Source of the DNA: Gemmataceae bacterium
Lineage (GTDB): Bacteria > Planctomycetota > Planctomycetia > Gemmatales > Gemmataceae
DNA length: 11,263 nt
Direction: 5' to 3'
NCBI GenBank assembly: GCA_020847555.1
Contig: JADLBT010000106.1
Coordinates: forward strand, 1-11,263
In this document: piece by piece, positions 5,022 through 11,263 of the stretch
How positions within the stretch are numbered: the first letter of the stretch is position 1
Layout: every line of letters begins with the position of its first letter
Notes under the pieces: model-generated
Told to the model about the DNA's origin: nothing
The model's database searches: none
The model's input: the letters and a program-made list of their open reading frames with translations, nothing else
Made by a program: the position numbers and the translations under genes

Positions 5022-8000
5022 TTACCGCGCCGGCTGGATGCCCGTCTCGACGGCGGTCGGCCGCTGCGGCTGGCGCTCGCGCCCCTTCGCGGCCCGGGAG
5101 CCCTCGCCGAAGATGAGCAGCAGCGGACTGGCGATGTAGATCGAGCTGTACGTCCCGACAACGACGCCCACCACCATGATGAACGCGAACAGATGGACGC
5201 CCGGCCCGCCCCAGACGTACAGGACGAACACCACCAGGAACGTCGTCAACGACGCGAGCAACGTCCGGCTCAGGGTCTGGTTGACGCTATCGTTGATCAT
5301 CTGCGGCGTCAGTTCGGGGTTCTTCCCACGCACCTCGCGGATGCGGTCGAAGACCACGATCGTGTCGTTGACCGAGTAGCCGACGAGGGTGAGCAGGGCC
5401 GCCACGCCGGTCAGGTCGAGCTTGAAGTCCTCCAGCAATAGCAGGTCGCCGAGCCAGGTGCCGTGCAGGTAGTGGCAGGCGGCGATGATACCGAGGGTGA
5501 AGAACAGGTCGTGGACCAGACAGCACACCGCCGCCAGCCCGAACGTCCAGTTCCCGAAGCGGAACCACAGGTACAGCAGGATTGCGCCCCAGCTCAACAG
5601 GACCGCGTACATGGCCCGCAGTCGGGTCTCGGCCGCGAGCTGGGTGTCGAACGTCTCCAGCCGCTCCGGCTGCGGCCGATCGCGGAACTCCCGGCTCGTC
5701 TCCTCCAGCGCCTTGTTGATCCGGGTGCGGGTCTCCTCGTCCAGAGTGCCGGACGTCGGCGTGAAGGTCAGCTTCATCGTCTCGAACCGGCCCTCATTCG
5801 TCCGCCCCTCGCCCGTCAGCTCGACCTGAAACGGCAGGTCGCGCAGCTCGTGGATGCCCTTGCCCTCCCGCTCTCCGAACGCCTTGAGCAGCTCGCGATT
5901 CAGCAGCGTCCGCACGAAGCTCGGCGAGGCGAAGATCGGCTTGCCGGTGCTGGCGTCCTTGAAGGTGAGGGTCGTCTCGCGGCCCGTCCGGAGCAGTTCC
6001 TCTCGGTCGTAGGCCATCACCACCTTGCGCAGCAGCGGCTGCCACTGGCCCTTGACCTCCACCTGCAGCAGCCGGTCGAGGCTCGTCTGGACCAGGTCCG
6101 GCTCCTTCTCCGACGTGCGGACGTTGAACAGCGGGGACTTGCCCGGTTCCGTCTCCTTGAATGTGGTGGAGAAGATCTGCTCGACCGACACATCCGGCAA
6201 CATTTGAGCGCGCTGCTGCACGTTCTGCTCGCGCTCGGCGGGCGTATCGCCCGCCGGTCGGTTCGCGAGCGTGACCGTGCGCGTGTCCTTCGGAGCAGCG
6301 TAGGTGATCCGGTAGAGGTTCTCCTTCGCGTTCAGTTCCTCCACCTTGGCCACCTGGAGCAGCTTCTCCTGGCGCGCCTCGCCGAGCAGCCCGCGCAGCT
6401 CCTCGACGTTCTTGCCCTCGTTGAGCAGCCCGGTGTAGGCGGTCCCGCCCACGAAGTCGATGTTCAGGTCGTTCGGCAGCCGGCCAATGAACAGGCCGAT
6501 GCCCAGGACGGTGAGGACGAGGGTGATGGTGAACCAGTAGTGGCGGATCGCCATGAAGTCGATGTCCGGCCGGGCGAACAGGCGAAACATGCTCAGCTTC
6601 TTCAGCCACCCCTTGTACTGCCAGACATCGAAGATCAGGCGCGTCATGTACAGCGAGGTGAAGAGGCTGATGACCAGGCCGGCCGTCAGGCTGACGCCGA
6701 ACCCCTTGAGCTGGTCGTTCCCCACGACGTAGAGGACGATCGCGGTGAAGATGCTGGTCAGGTGCGTGTCGATGATGGCCGGGAAGGCGCGGTCATAGCC
6801 GTTGCGCAGGGCCAGGGACAGGCTGGCGCCCCGCTCGCGCTCCTCGCGCAGGCGCTCGTAGATGAGCACGTTCGCGTCCACCGCCATGCCGAGCATCAGC
6901 ACCAGGCCGGCCAGTCCCGGCAGGGTGAAGGTCGCCTGGACAGCCACCATGAACCCGATCGTCAGCACCAGGTTGGCCAGCAGGGCGATCGACGCCACCA
7001 CGCCAGCGAACCGATAGTAGACGATCATGAACAGCATGACCGCCCCGAACGTAAGGGCAACGGCCGACAGTCCCATCCGAATCGTGTCCTGGCCGAGGGT
7101 CGCGCCCATCGTGCTCTCGCTGACCGGCTGCGGCTTGAGCGTGGCCGGCAGCGCCCCGGACCGCAGAGTGTTGACGAGCACGTCCACCTCGCGCGGGGTG
7201 AAGTTCCCGGTGATCTGGCCGTGCTGGCCGATCTCCGAGTTGATCGTCGGGGCGGACTGGATCAGACCGTCCAGAACGATCGCCAGGTGGCGCTTGATCT
7301 GCGAACTCTCGTCCCCGGCCCCGGCGCCGGACGGCACATTCTTGCGCGTCAGATCGCGAAACAGGTTGCCGCCCTGGGTGTTGAACGTGAACGACACGGC
7401 CGGCCGCCCTTCCGACGCCTGACTGGCGGCGCTGACGAGGTAGGAGCCGTCGATCTTCGGCGTTTCCTTGCCGGTCTCCGGGTCGATCTCGGGGTTGCGG
7501 GCGAGGACGAAGTACTCCAGCTGCTTCTTGCGCCGCTCCTCCTCGGGCAGGTTGCGGTCCTCCGCCTCGCGGCTGTAGAACAGGGCGCCGCCGAGGACGA
7601 ACTGCCGCTTGTCGGTGGCCTTGCGACCGTATGGTTCGATCTGCGTGGCCTTGCCGCGGCGGTTGGCCAGGTACTGCCAGGCGTGGCCGCGCCCGGGCTC
7701 GTTCCTGGCGGCGTTGTCAAGGCCAAGTTGATGCCGCTCCTGCGGCCCCAACTCCACCCAGCTGTACGTCACCTTGCTCTTGAACCCGCGTGGTAGGGTG
7801 GTCAACTCGTACACCTTGGGCGGGTCGTTCGGCTGGCCGGTGACCGTCGGCGGCGGAGGCGGCAGGCCCTTGACGGCCCGGTCCTTCAGGTCGGCCGCGT
7901 TGGACGCGTTGTTGATCATCGCCTCTGCGTCCTTGATGGCAGCGCTGTCGTCATTCCAGTTGGCCAGGATGCGGAATTCGAGGCTGCCGATCTTGGTGAT

Positions 8001-9200
8001 CAGCTCCTTGATGCGCTGCACCTGCTCGACCGTCACGTCGCGCGAGCGCTCGTACGTCTCGTTATTCTTGGCGATCACCGCCTCGATCGACTGCAGCGAC
8101 GGGCCGTAAGTCTCGAAGACGAAGTCGCGGATCTCCTTGCGGCCGATGAACGGTCCCTTATCCGACTCGCCGCCAACGGCCTCCTTGCCCATGACCGGCT
8201 CGAGGATGCTGACAAACGCCTGGGCGATGCTGTCGCCGCCGACCTGGATGCGGCCGATCAGCTCGTCGTAGTGGTCCGGCTGGATGTTGTAGATTTGCTG
8301 CTTGCGCGACTTCAGCTGCGGCCATTTCTCCAGCACCTGGTCGAGCAGGGCGTTCCACGCCTGCTGCCGGAACCAGGCGTCCACCGCCCGCTCCTTGCTG
8401 TAATCATTGATCCGCTCCTTCACCTCGGCGATGAGGTCGAGCAGGTTGTCCGCCCGGAACGGCCGGAGGATGGGCGGCAGTTCCTTGACGAGGGCGGCCG
8501 TCGCGGCCATCCCCTGGAGTGGGCTGGCGGCCCCGGCCGCGACGGCCGTCGCGGCCTGCCGCGAGAGTTTCGGCGCCACCTCCCGGAGTTGCTCCGTGCG
8601 CTTGTTGACGAACGGCATCAGCAGAGTGACGTTCCGCTCCTCGCTTCCAGGTCCGAGATCGACCGGAGCGAGCAGTCGGTTGTACACCAGGTCGTGGAGG
8701 GATGCCGGGGTGTTGAACAGCTTTTTCGCCCAGGTGTGCTGCTGGGCGATCTGCTGGATGCGCTCGGCGAGTTCCTGAACGCGGCCGCGGTTGACGTCGA
8801 GGTTCTTGACGCCGTACTCGGCGTACTTCTTCTCCATCGTACGCAGCAGTTCCTGCCACTGCTCGGTCGCCTGGCGGTCCCGCTCGGGTCCGCCGGTCGG
8901 GAGGATAATCTCCACCCGGGACTCGCCGGCGGGGCGGATGACGATGTTGTACAGGTCGTTGGGGTCGATGCGCCGCTTGAGCGACTCGGCCAGCAGTTCC
9001 GCCTGCTTCGCCGGGCTCTCGCCGCGCAGCCCCTCGGCCTTCTGCTGCTTGCGCGTGTCGATCTCGTAGACGAGGATCGTCCCGCCGGACAGATCGACGC
9101 CGAGCTTGAACCGATCGTGCCGGTAGGCGTACCAGATCGCCCAGAGCGAGAGCAGGATGGGGATCAGGCAGAGAATGATCTTGCGCGTGTACTGTCGCAT
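5022..9200 (-). CDS. secDF: Protein translocase subunit SecDF (SecD-SecF fusion)
   Basis: SecD and SecF use the proton motive force to pull exported proteins through SecYEG and sit in the inner membrane. Both halves are in one 1392-residue chain. SecD half: first membrane helix 7-25, LGVDLSGGT 33-41, P1-domain motif LAIVLDGLIQSAPTINSEI 639-657, LRSGALPATL 679-688, five helices from about 708 to 858, AVDANVLIYERLREE 773-787 with the conserved Asp775, and FTSLYMTR 847-854. SecF half: helix about 889-905, LNIDFVGGT 912-920, VGYSVNDTIVVFDRIRE 1273-1289 and QTLSRTLLASLTT 1308-1320. The junction is near 860-885. It is far longer than E. coli SecD plus SecF (about 615 + 323): extra sequence lies at about 104-400, 412-586 and 970-1185, all predicted periplasmic. 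The ATG directly precedes the first helix, with no clear Shine-Dalgarno site. yajC starts this cluster 117 bp upstream. Confidence 0.97.
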   Translation of the reverse strand: MRQYTRKIILCLIPILLSLWAIWYAYRHDRFKLGVDLSGGTILVYEIDTRKQQKAEGLRGESPAKQAELLAESLKRRIDPNDLYNIVIRPAGESRVEIILPTGGPERDRQATEQWQELLRTMEKKYAEYGVKNLDVNRGRVQELAERIQQIAQQHTWAKKLFNTPASLHDLVYNRLLAPVDLGPGSEERNVTLLMPFVNKRTEQLREVAPKLSRQAATAVAAGAASPLQGMAATAALVKELPPILRPFRADNLLDLIAEVKERINDYSKERAVDAWFRQQAWNALLDQVLEKWPQLKSRKQQIYNIQPDHYDELIGRIQVGGDSIAQAFVSILEPVMGKEAVGGESDKGPFIGRKEIRDFVFETYGPSLQSIEAVIAKNNETYERSRDVTVEQVQRIKELITKIGSLEFRILANWNDDSAAIKDAEAMINNASNAADLKDRAVKGLPPPPPTVTGQPNDPPKVYELTTLPRGFKSKVTYSWVELGPQERHQLGLDNAARNEPGRGHAWQYLANRRGKATQIEPYGRKATDKRQFVLGGALFYSREAEDRNLPEEERRKKQLEYFVLARNPEIDPETGKETPKIDGSYLVSAASQASEGRPAVSFTFNTQGGNLFRDLTRKNVPSGAGAGDESSQIKRHLAIVLDGLIQSAPTINSEIGQHGQITGNFTPREVDVLVNTLRSGALPATLKPQPVSESTMGATLGQDTIRMGLSAVALTFGAVMLFMIVYYRFAGVVASIALLANLVLTIGFMVAVQATFTLPGLAGLVLMLGMAVDANVLIYERLREERERGASLSLALRNGYDRAFPAIIDTHLTSIFTAIVLYVVGNDQLKGFGVSLTAGLVISLFTSLYMTRLIFDVWQYKGWLKKLSMFRLFARPDIDFMAIRHYWFTITLVLTVLGIGLFIGRLPNDLNIDFVGGTAYTGLLNEGKNVEELRGLLGEARQEKLLQVAKVEELNAKENLYRITYAAPKDTRTVTLANRPAGDTPAEREQNVQQRAQMLPDVSVEQIFSTTFKETEPGKSPLFNVRTSEKEPDLVQTSLDRLLQVEVKGQWQPLLRKVVMAYDREELLRTGRETTLTFKDASTGKPIFASPSFVRTLLNRELLKAFGEREGKGIHELRDLPFQVELTGEGRTNEGRFETMKLTFTPTSGTLDEETRTRINKALEETSREFRDRPQPERLETFDTQLAAETRLRAMYAVLLSWGAILLYLWFRFGNWTFGLAAVCCLVHDLFFTLGIIAACHYLHGTWLGDLLLLEDFKLDLTGVAALLTLVGYSVNDTIVVFDRIREVRGKNPELTPQMINDSVNQTLSRTLLASLTTFLVVFVLYVWGGPGVHLFAFIMVVGVVVGTYSSIYIASPLLLIFGEGSRAAKGRERQPQRPTAVETGIQPAR

Positions 9201-9230
9201 GGTGGTCCCATGAATTCGGTGACCGCGGAT

Positions 9231-9335
9231 GACAGGGTGTCAAGGTGACAAGGTGACCGAAGAGGTGTCCAGATCCAGAAGCATCCCTGTGGGCTTTCCT
9301 GTCACCTTGTCACCCTGTCACTTTGTCACCTTGTC
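9231..9335. repeat. Octamer GTCACCTT repeats forming an imperfect inverted repeat between yajC and secDF
   Basis: From 9301 the plus strand reads four octamers in a row: GTCACCTT, GTCACCCT, GTCACTTT, GTCACCTT. The facing copy at 9231-9258 is GACAGGGTGTCAAGGTGAC plus one more unit, which matches the inverse of 9301-9319 at 18 of 19 positions. The arms enclose about 42 bases. The right-hand copies run into the 3' end of yajC. On the yajC-secDF transcript this would form a long hairpin. Confidence 0.75.
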
Positions 9336-9725
9336 GTCCGCCTTGACGTTCTCCGCGGTACTCGCGGCGGCCTTGTCAGTCGATTCCCTGGTGGACTGGT
9401 CTTCCGGGGTGAGGATCTGGGCGATACTGCTCTTGAGCACGGTCAGCCGGGTGTTCGAGTTGTCGTCGATGCGGAGCGAAACCTCGTTGTCCTTGATGTT
9501 GACGACGTACCCGAAGATACCGGCGCTGGTGACGACGCGGTCGTTCTTCTTGAGGCGGTCGTACATCCCCTCGCGGGCGCGCCGTTCGCGCCGCTGCGGG
9601 ACGATGAACATGAAGTAGAACAGGACGATGATGATCAGCAGCGGGGCGAGCGAGACGAGCGGAGAAGGAGCCTCGGCTGCTTTCTCTGCCCCTTGCTGGG
9701 CGAGCAGGATGAGTGCATTCAACAT
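9318..9725 (-). CDS. yajC: Preprotein translocase subunit YajC
   Basis: YajC is a small inner-membrane partner of SecDF in the Sec holotranslocon. The 135-residue product has one membrane helix (about 23-42, SPLVSLAPLL then IIIVLFYFMF), the conserved VPQRRERR patch just after it (42-49) and the beta-rich cytoplasmic segment with GD-like KKNDRVVTSAGIFGYV (59-74). The Ala/Gln-rich N-terminus and the acidic, Ser/Thr-rich tail are also typical. An in-frame ATG 90 bases upstream would add a Pro/Arg-rich stretch unlike YajC. The chosen ATG instead has AGGAAAGG six bases before it (9732-9739), so it is preferred. The last codons, K-V-T-K-stop, are written by the octamer repeat at 9301-9332. It lies between tgt and secDF as in many bacteria. 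Confidence 0.93.
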   Translation of the reverse strand: MLNALILLAQQGAEKAAEAPSPLVSLAPLLIIIVLFYFMFIVPQRRERRAREGMYDRLKKNDRVVTSAGIFGYVVNIKDNEVSLRIDDNSNTRLTVLKSSIAQILTPEDQSTRESTDKAAASTAENVKADDKVTK

Positions 9726-9830
9726 GGAAAGCCTTTCCTGGCGCCTGCGGGGACAGATCCCGGGGCGCGCTGGAGGATACGCGATATCAGGCGGGCGGCC
9801 ACGGTGGACGGCCACGCGGGGAAAGCATGT

Positions 9831-9859
9831 ATCTTAAAGCCCTGCGCCCCAACGGGCAA
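9831..9859 (-). promoter_or_regulatory. Candidate sigma-70-type promoter for yajC-secDF
   Basis: On the minus strand TTGCCC (9859-9854) and TAAGAT (9836-9831) are separated by 17 bases. Each box matches four of six consensus positions. It lies 7 bases past the tgt stop and about 105 bases before the yajC start, so it could drive yajC-secDF independently of tgt. This is pattern evidence only. Confidence 0.35.
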
Positions 9860-9865
9860 GGCGGA

Positions 9866-11011
9866 CTATTCCAAAGGTGCCGGCGAATCGGGCGCCCGCC
9901 CCTGCGGCTCCCGGGCGGCGGAGCGCAACCTGTTGGCGTGAAACGCTTCATAGCAACCGTTCGCGATCGCCTGGCGGGCGTCGGCGAGCAGCCGGCTGTA
10001 GAAGGCGACGTTGTGCAGCGACAGCAGGGTCGGTCCGAGCATTTCGTCCGCCACGAACAGGTGATGCAGGTACGCGCGACTGAAGGTGCGGCACGTGTAA
10101 CACGGACAACCGGACTCCAGGGGGGCCGGATCTCGCCTGTACCGGGCGTTCCGTATTTTTACCGCTCCGGCCGCCGTGAACGCCTGGGCGTTGCGGCCGT
10201 TGCGCGTCGGCAGGACGCAGTCGAACATGTCGATTCCGGCCGCGATGGCGTTGAGGATGTCCTCCGGCCGGCCGACGCCCATCAGGTAGCGCGGCTTGTG
10301 GACCGGGAGCAGGGCGGCGGTCGGGGCGAGGGCGGCGGCCATCTGCTCGGGCGTCTCGCCGACGCTGAAGCCGCCGAGGGCGTACCCGGGGAAGTCGAGC
10401 TTGACCAACGCAGCGGCGCACCACCCGCGCAGGTCGAGATCGGTGCCGCCCTGGACGATGGCGAACAGCGCCTGGTCGGGGCGCCTGTGGGCGGCCCGGC
10501 AGCGCTCGGCCCAGTGGACGGTGCGGCGCACGGCCTGGCGCCGGTAGGCCGGCGGCGTCTCGAACGGCGGGCACTCGTCCAGGCACATGGCGATGTCGGA
10601 GCCGAGGTTTTCCTGGATGCGCACCGCCCGCTCGGGGGGCAACTCGAACAGGGCGCCGTCGATGTGGGAGCGGAAGACGGCGGCGCGGTCGTCGATCTTG
10701 CGGCTGGCGGCGAGGCTGTAGACCTGGTAGCCGCCGCTGTCGGTCAGGATGGGGCGGTCCCACGCCATGTAGCGGTGCAGTCCGCCCATGTCGGCGATGA
10801 CCTCGTCGCCCGGGCGCAGGGCGAGGTGGTAAGTGTTGCCGAGGACGACCTGCACGCCCGCGTCGCGCAGCTGCTCGGGGGTGAGGCCCTTGACGGTGGC
10901 CTGGGTGCCGACCGCCATGAAGACGGGCGTCTCGACGGTGCCGTGCGGGGTGTGCAGCCGGCCGCGTCGGGCGGCTCCATCGGTGTGCAGGATGTCGAAC
11001 CGAATCGCCAT
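9866..11011 (-). CDS. tgt: tRNA-guanine(34) transglycosylase
   Basis: Tgt swaps guanine-34 in GUN-anticodon tRNAs (Asp, Asn, His, Tyr) for preQ1 in the queuosine pathway, acting in the cytoplasm. With this start it is 381 residues, close to E. coli (375). Counted from this start, the family motifs are ARRGRL 14-19, LGNTYHL 57-63, TDSGG 90-94 with the acid/base Asp91, FAIVQGG 183-189, GGFSVGE 213-219, LMGVGRPED 243-251, and GIDMFDCVLPTR 259-270 with the nucleophile Asp264. The zinc site is Cys302, Cys304, Cys307 and His333. An ATG four codons upstream (11023) is in frame. The start at 11011 is preferred because MAIRFDIL aligns with the usual N-terminus and the upstream ATG overlaps a -10-like box. 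No Shine-Dalgarno site is visible for either. It heads the tgt-yajC-secDF cluster; queA is not visible here. Confidence 0.96.
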   Translation of the reverse strand: MAIRFDILHTDGAARRGRLHTPHGTVETPVFMAVGTQATVKGLTPEQLRDAGVQVVLGNTYHLALRPGDEVIADMGGLHRYMAWDRPILTDSGGYQVYSLAASRKIDDRAAVFRSHIDGALFELPPERAVRIQENLGSDIAMCLDECPPFETPPAYRRQAVRRTVHWAERCRAAHRRPDQALFAIVQGGTDLDLRGWCAAALVKLDFPGYALGGFSVGETPEQMAAALAPTAALLPVHKPRYLMGVGRPEDILNAIAAGIDMFDCVLPTRNGRNAQAFTAAGAVKIRNARYRRDPAPLESGCPCYTCRTFSRAYLHHLFVADEMLGPTLLSLHNVAFYSRLLADARQAIANGCYEAFHANRLRSAAREPQGRAPDSPAPLE

Positions 11012-11021
11012 GACGTCTATC

Positions 11022-11051
11022 ATTCTAAAACGATCCGCGGAAGGGAGACAA
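11022..11051 (-). promoter_or_regulatory. Candidate sigma-70-type promoter for tgt
   Basis: On the minus strand TTGTCT (11051-11046) and TAGAAT (11027-11022) are 18 bases apart and match consensus at four and five of six positions. The -10 box overlaps the upstream ATG at 11023. Transcription from it would begin only a few bases before the ATG at 11011, giving a leaderless or nearly leaderless tgt mRNA. Confidence 0.4.
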
Positions 11052-11131
11052 TGGGGCGAGGGGATTGCGTGTTGTCAGGGGCGTCGCGGGTTTTGAGGGA
11101 AGGTTGTTGCAGCCTCGCCCAGGATGTGCCA

Positions 11132-11171
11132 GGAAAGACAAGAAGCCGGTGGCGTGGGTGCGCCACCGGCT
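11132..11171 (-). terminator. Intrinsic terminator of a gene upstream of tgt
   Basis: AGCCGGTGGCG (11144-11154) and CGCCACCGGCT (11161-11171) pair perfectly around a 6-base loop. On the minus strand the stem is followed by TCTTGTCTTT, a T-rich tail. This suggests that a minus-strand gene ends to its right, at or beyond the window edge. The remaining 11172-11263 holds no recognisable coding sequence. Stops at the right edge in two minus frames allow for a few last codons of such a gene. Confidence 0.55.
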
Positions 11172-11263
11172 GGATTGGTGTGGGTCGTTGAAGTGCGCTG
11201 AGGAGGGAGAGCGGGCCGCGGGAAACAGCCCGACGGGTTTTCTCATCTCAACATCTTTCGAGA

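Noticed and set aside
5463..7796. Long plus-strand open frame opposite secDF
   Set aside because: It has no signal or family motif and lies wholly over conserved SecDF sequence. It is an antisense artefact.
9726..9738. GGAAAG-C-CTTTCC palindrome covering the yajC ribosome site
   Set aside because: It would form only a 5-bp stem with a 3-base loop. This is too weak to claim regulation without conservation data.
9726..9815. Longer YajC starting at the ATG at 9815
   Set aside because: The extra 30 residues are Pro/Arg-rich and unlike YajC. The internal ATG at 9725 has the better ribosome site and family-like N-terminus.
9713..11191. Long plus-strand open frame opposite tgt
   Set aside because: The Gly/Val/Arg-rich translation has no domain, while the opposite strand encodes an unmistakable Tgt.
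11025..11246. 73-codon minus-strand frame upstream of tgt
   Set aside because: The Pro/Ser/Arg-rich product has no recognisable motif, and the frame runs straight through the strong hairpin at 11144-11171, which looks like a terminator. It is not credible as a gene.

Overview
The window is GC-rich bacterial chromosome with every convincing gene on the minus strand. The best guess at a source is a planctomycete of the Gemmata type. This rests on the GC content, a single-chain SecD-SecF fusion with very large periplasmic domains, a multihaem cytochrome carrying a carboxypeptidase-regulatory-like domain, weak or absent Shine-Dalgarno sites, and abundant palindromic intergenic repeats. It is an inference from gene style, not from a marker gene.

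Layout in transcription order (right to left): an intrinsic-terminator-like hairpin at 11132-11171, probably ending a gene outside the window; tgt (queuosine tRNA modification); yajC; a fused secDF of 1392 residues; two perfect hairpins at 4911-5006; a five-haem c-type cytochrome; a secreted or membrane-anchored protein with two von Willebrand A domains; a palindromic REP/BIME-like repeat at 1573-1643; mnmE (tRNA wobble-uridine modification GTPase); a small terminator; and the first 36 codons of what looks like a tyrosine-type integrase running off the left edge.

The tgt-yajC-secDF order is the classical bacterial arrangement (tgt-yajC-secD-secF). It links a tRNA-guanine transglycosylase to the accessory part of the Sec export channel. 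The cytochrome and the VWA protein both need export and lie 64 bp apart, so they may be co-transcribed. Their function is unknown.

The points most worth following are: (1) the second VWA domain appears to be nested inside the first; (2) an integrase-like gene starts just past the 3' end of mnmE, the position used by SGI1-type genomic islands; (3) SecDF carries about 600 residues of extra periplasmic sequence in three insertions; (4) there are several unexplained intergenic palindromes and an octamer repeat that supplies the last codons of yajC. No rRNA, tRNA, CRISPR array, insertion sequence or defence system was recognised.
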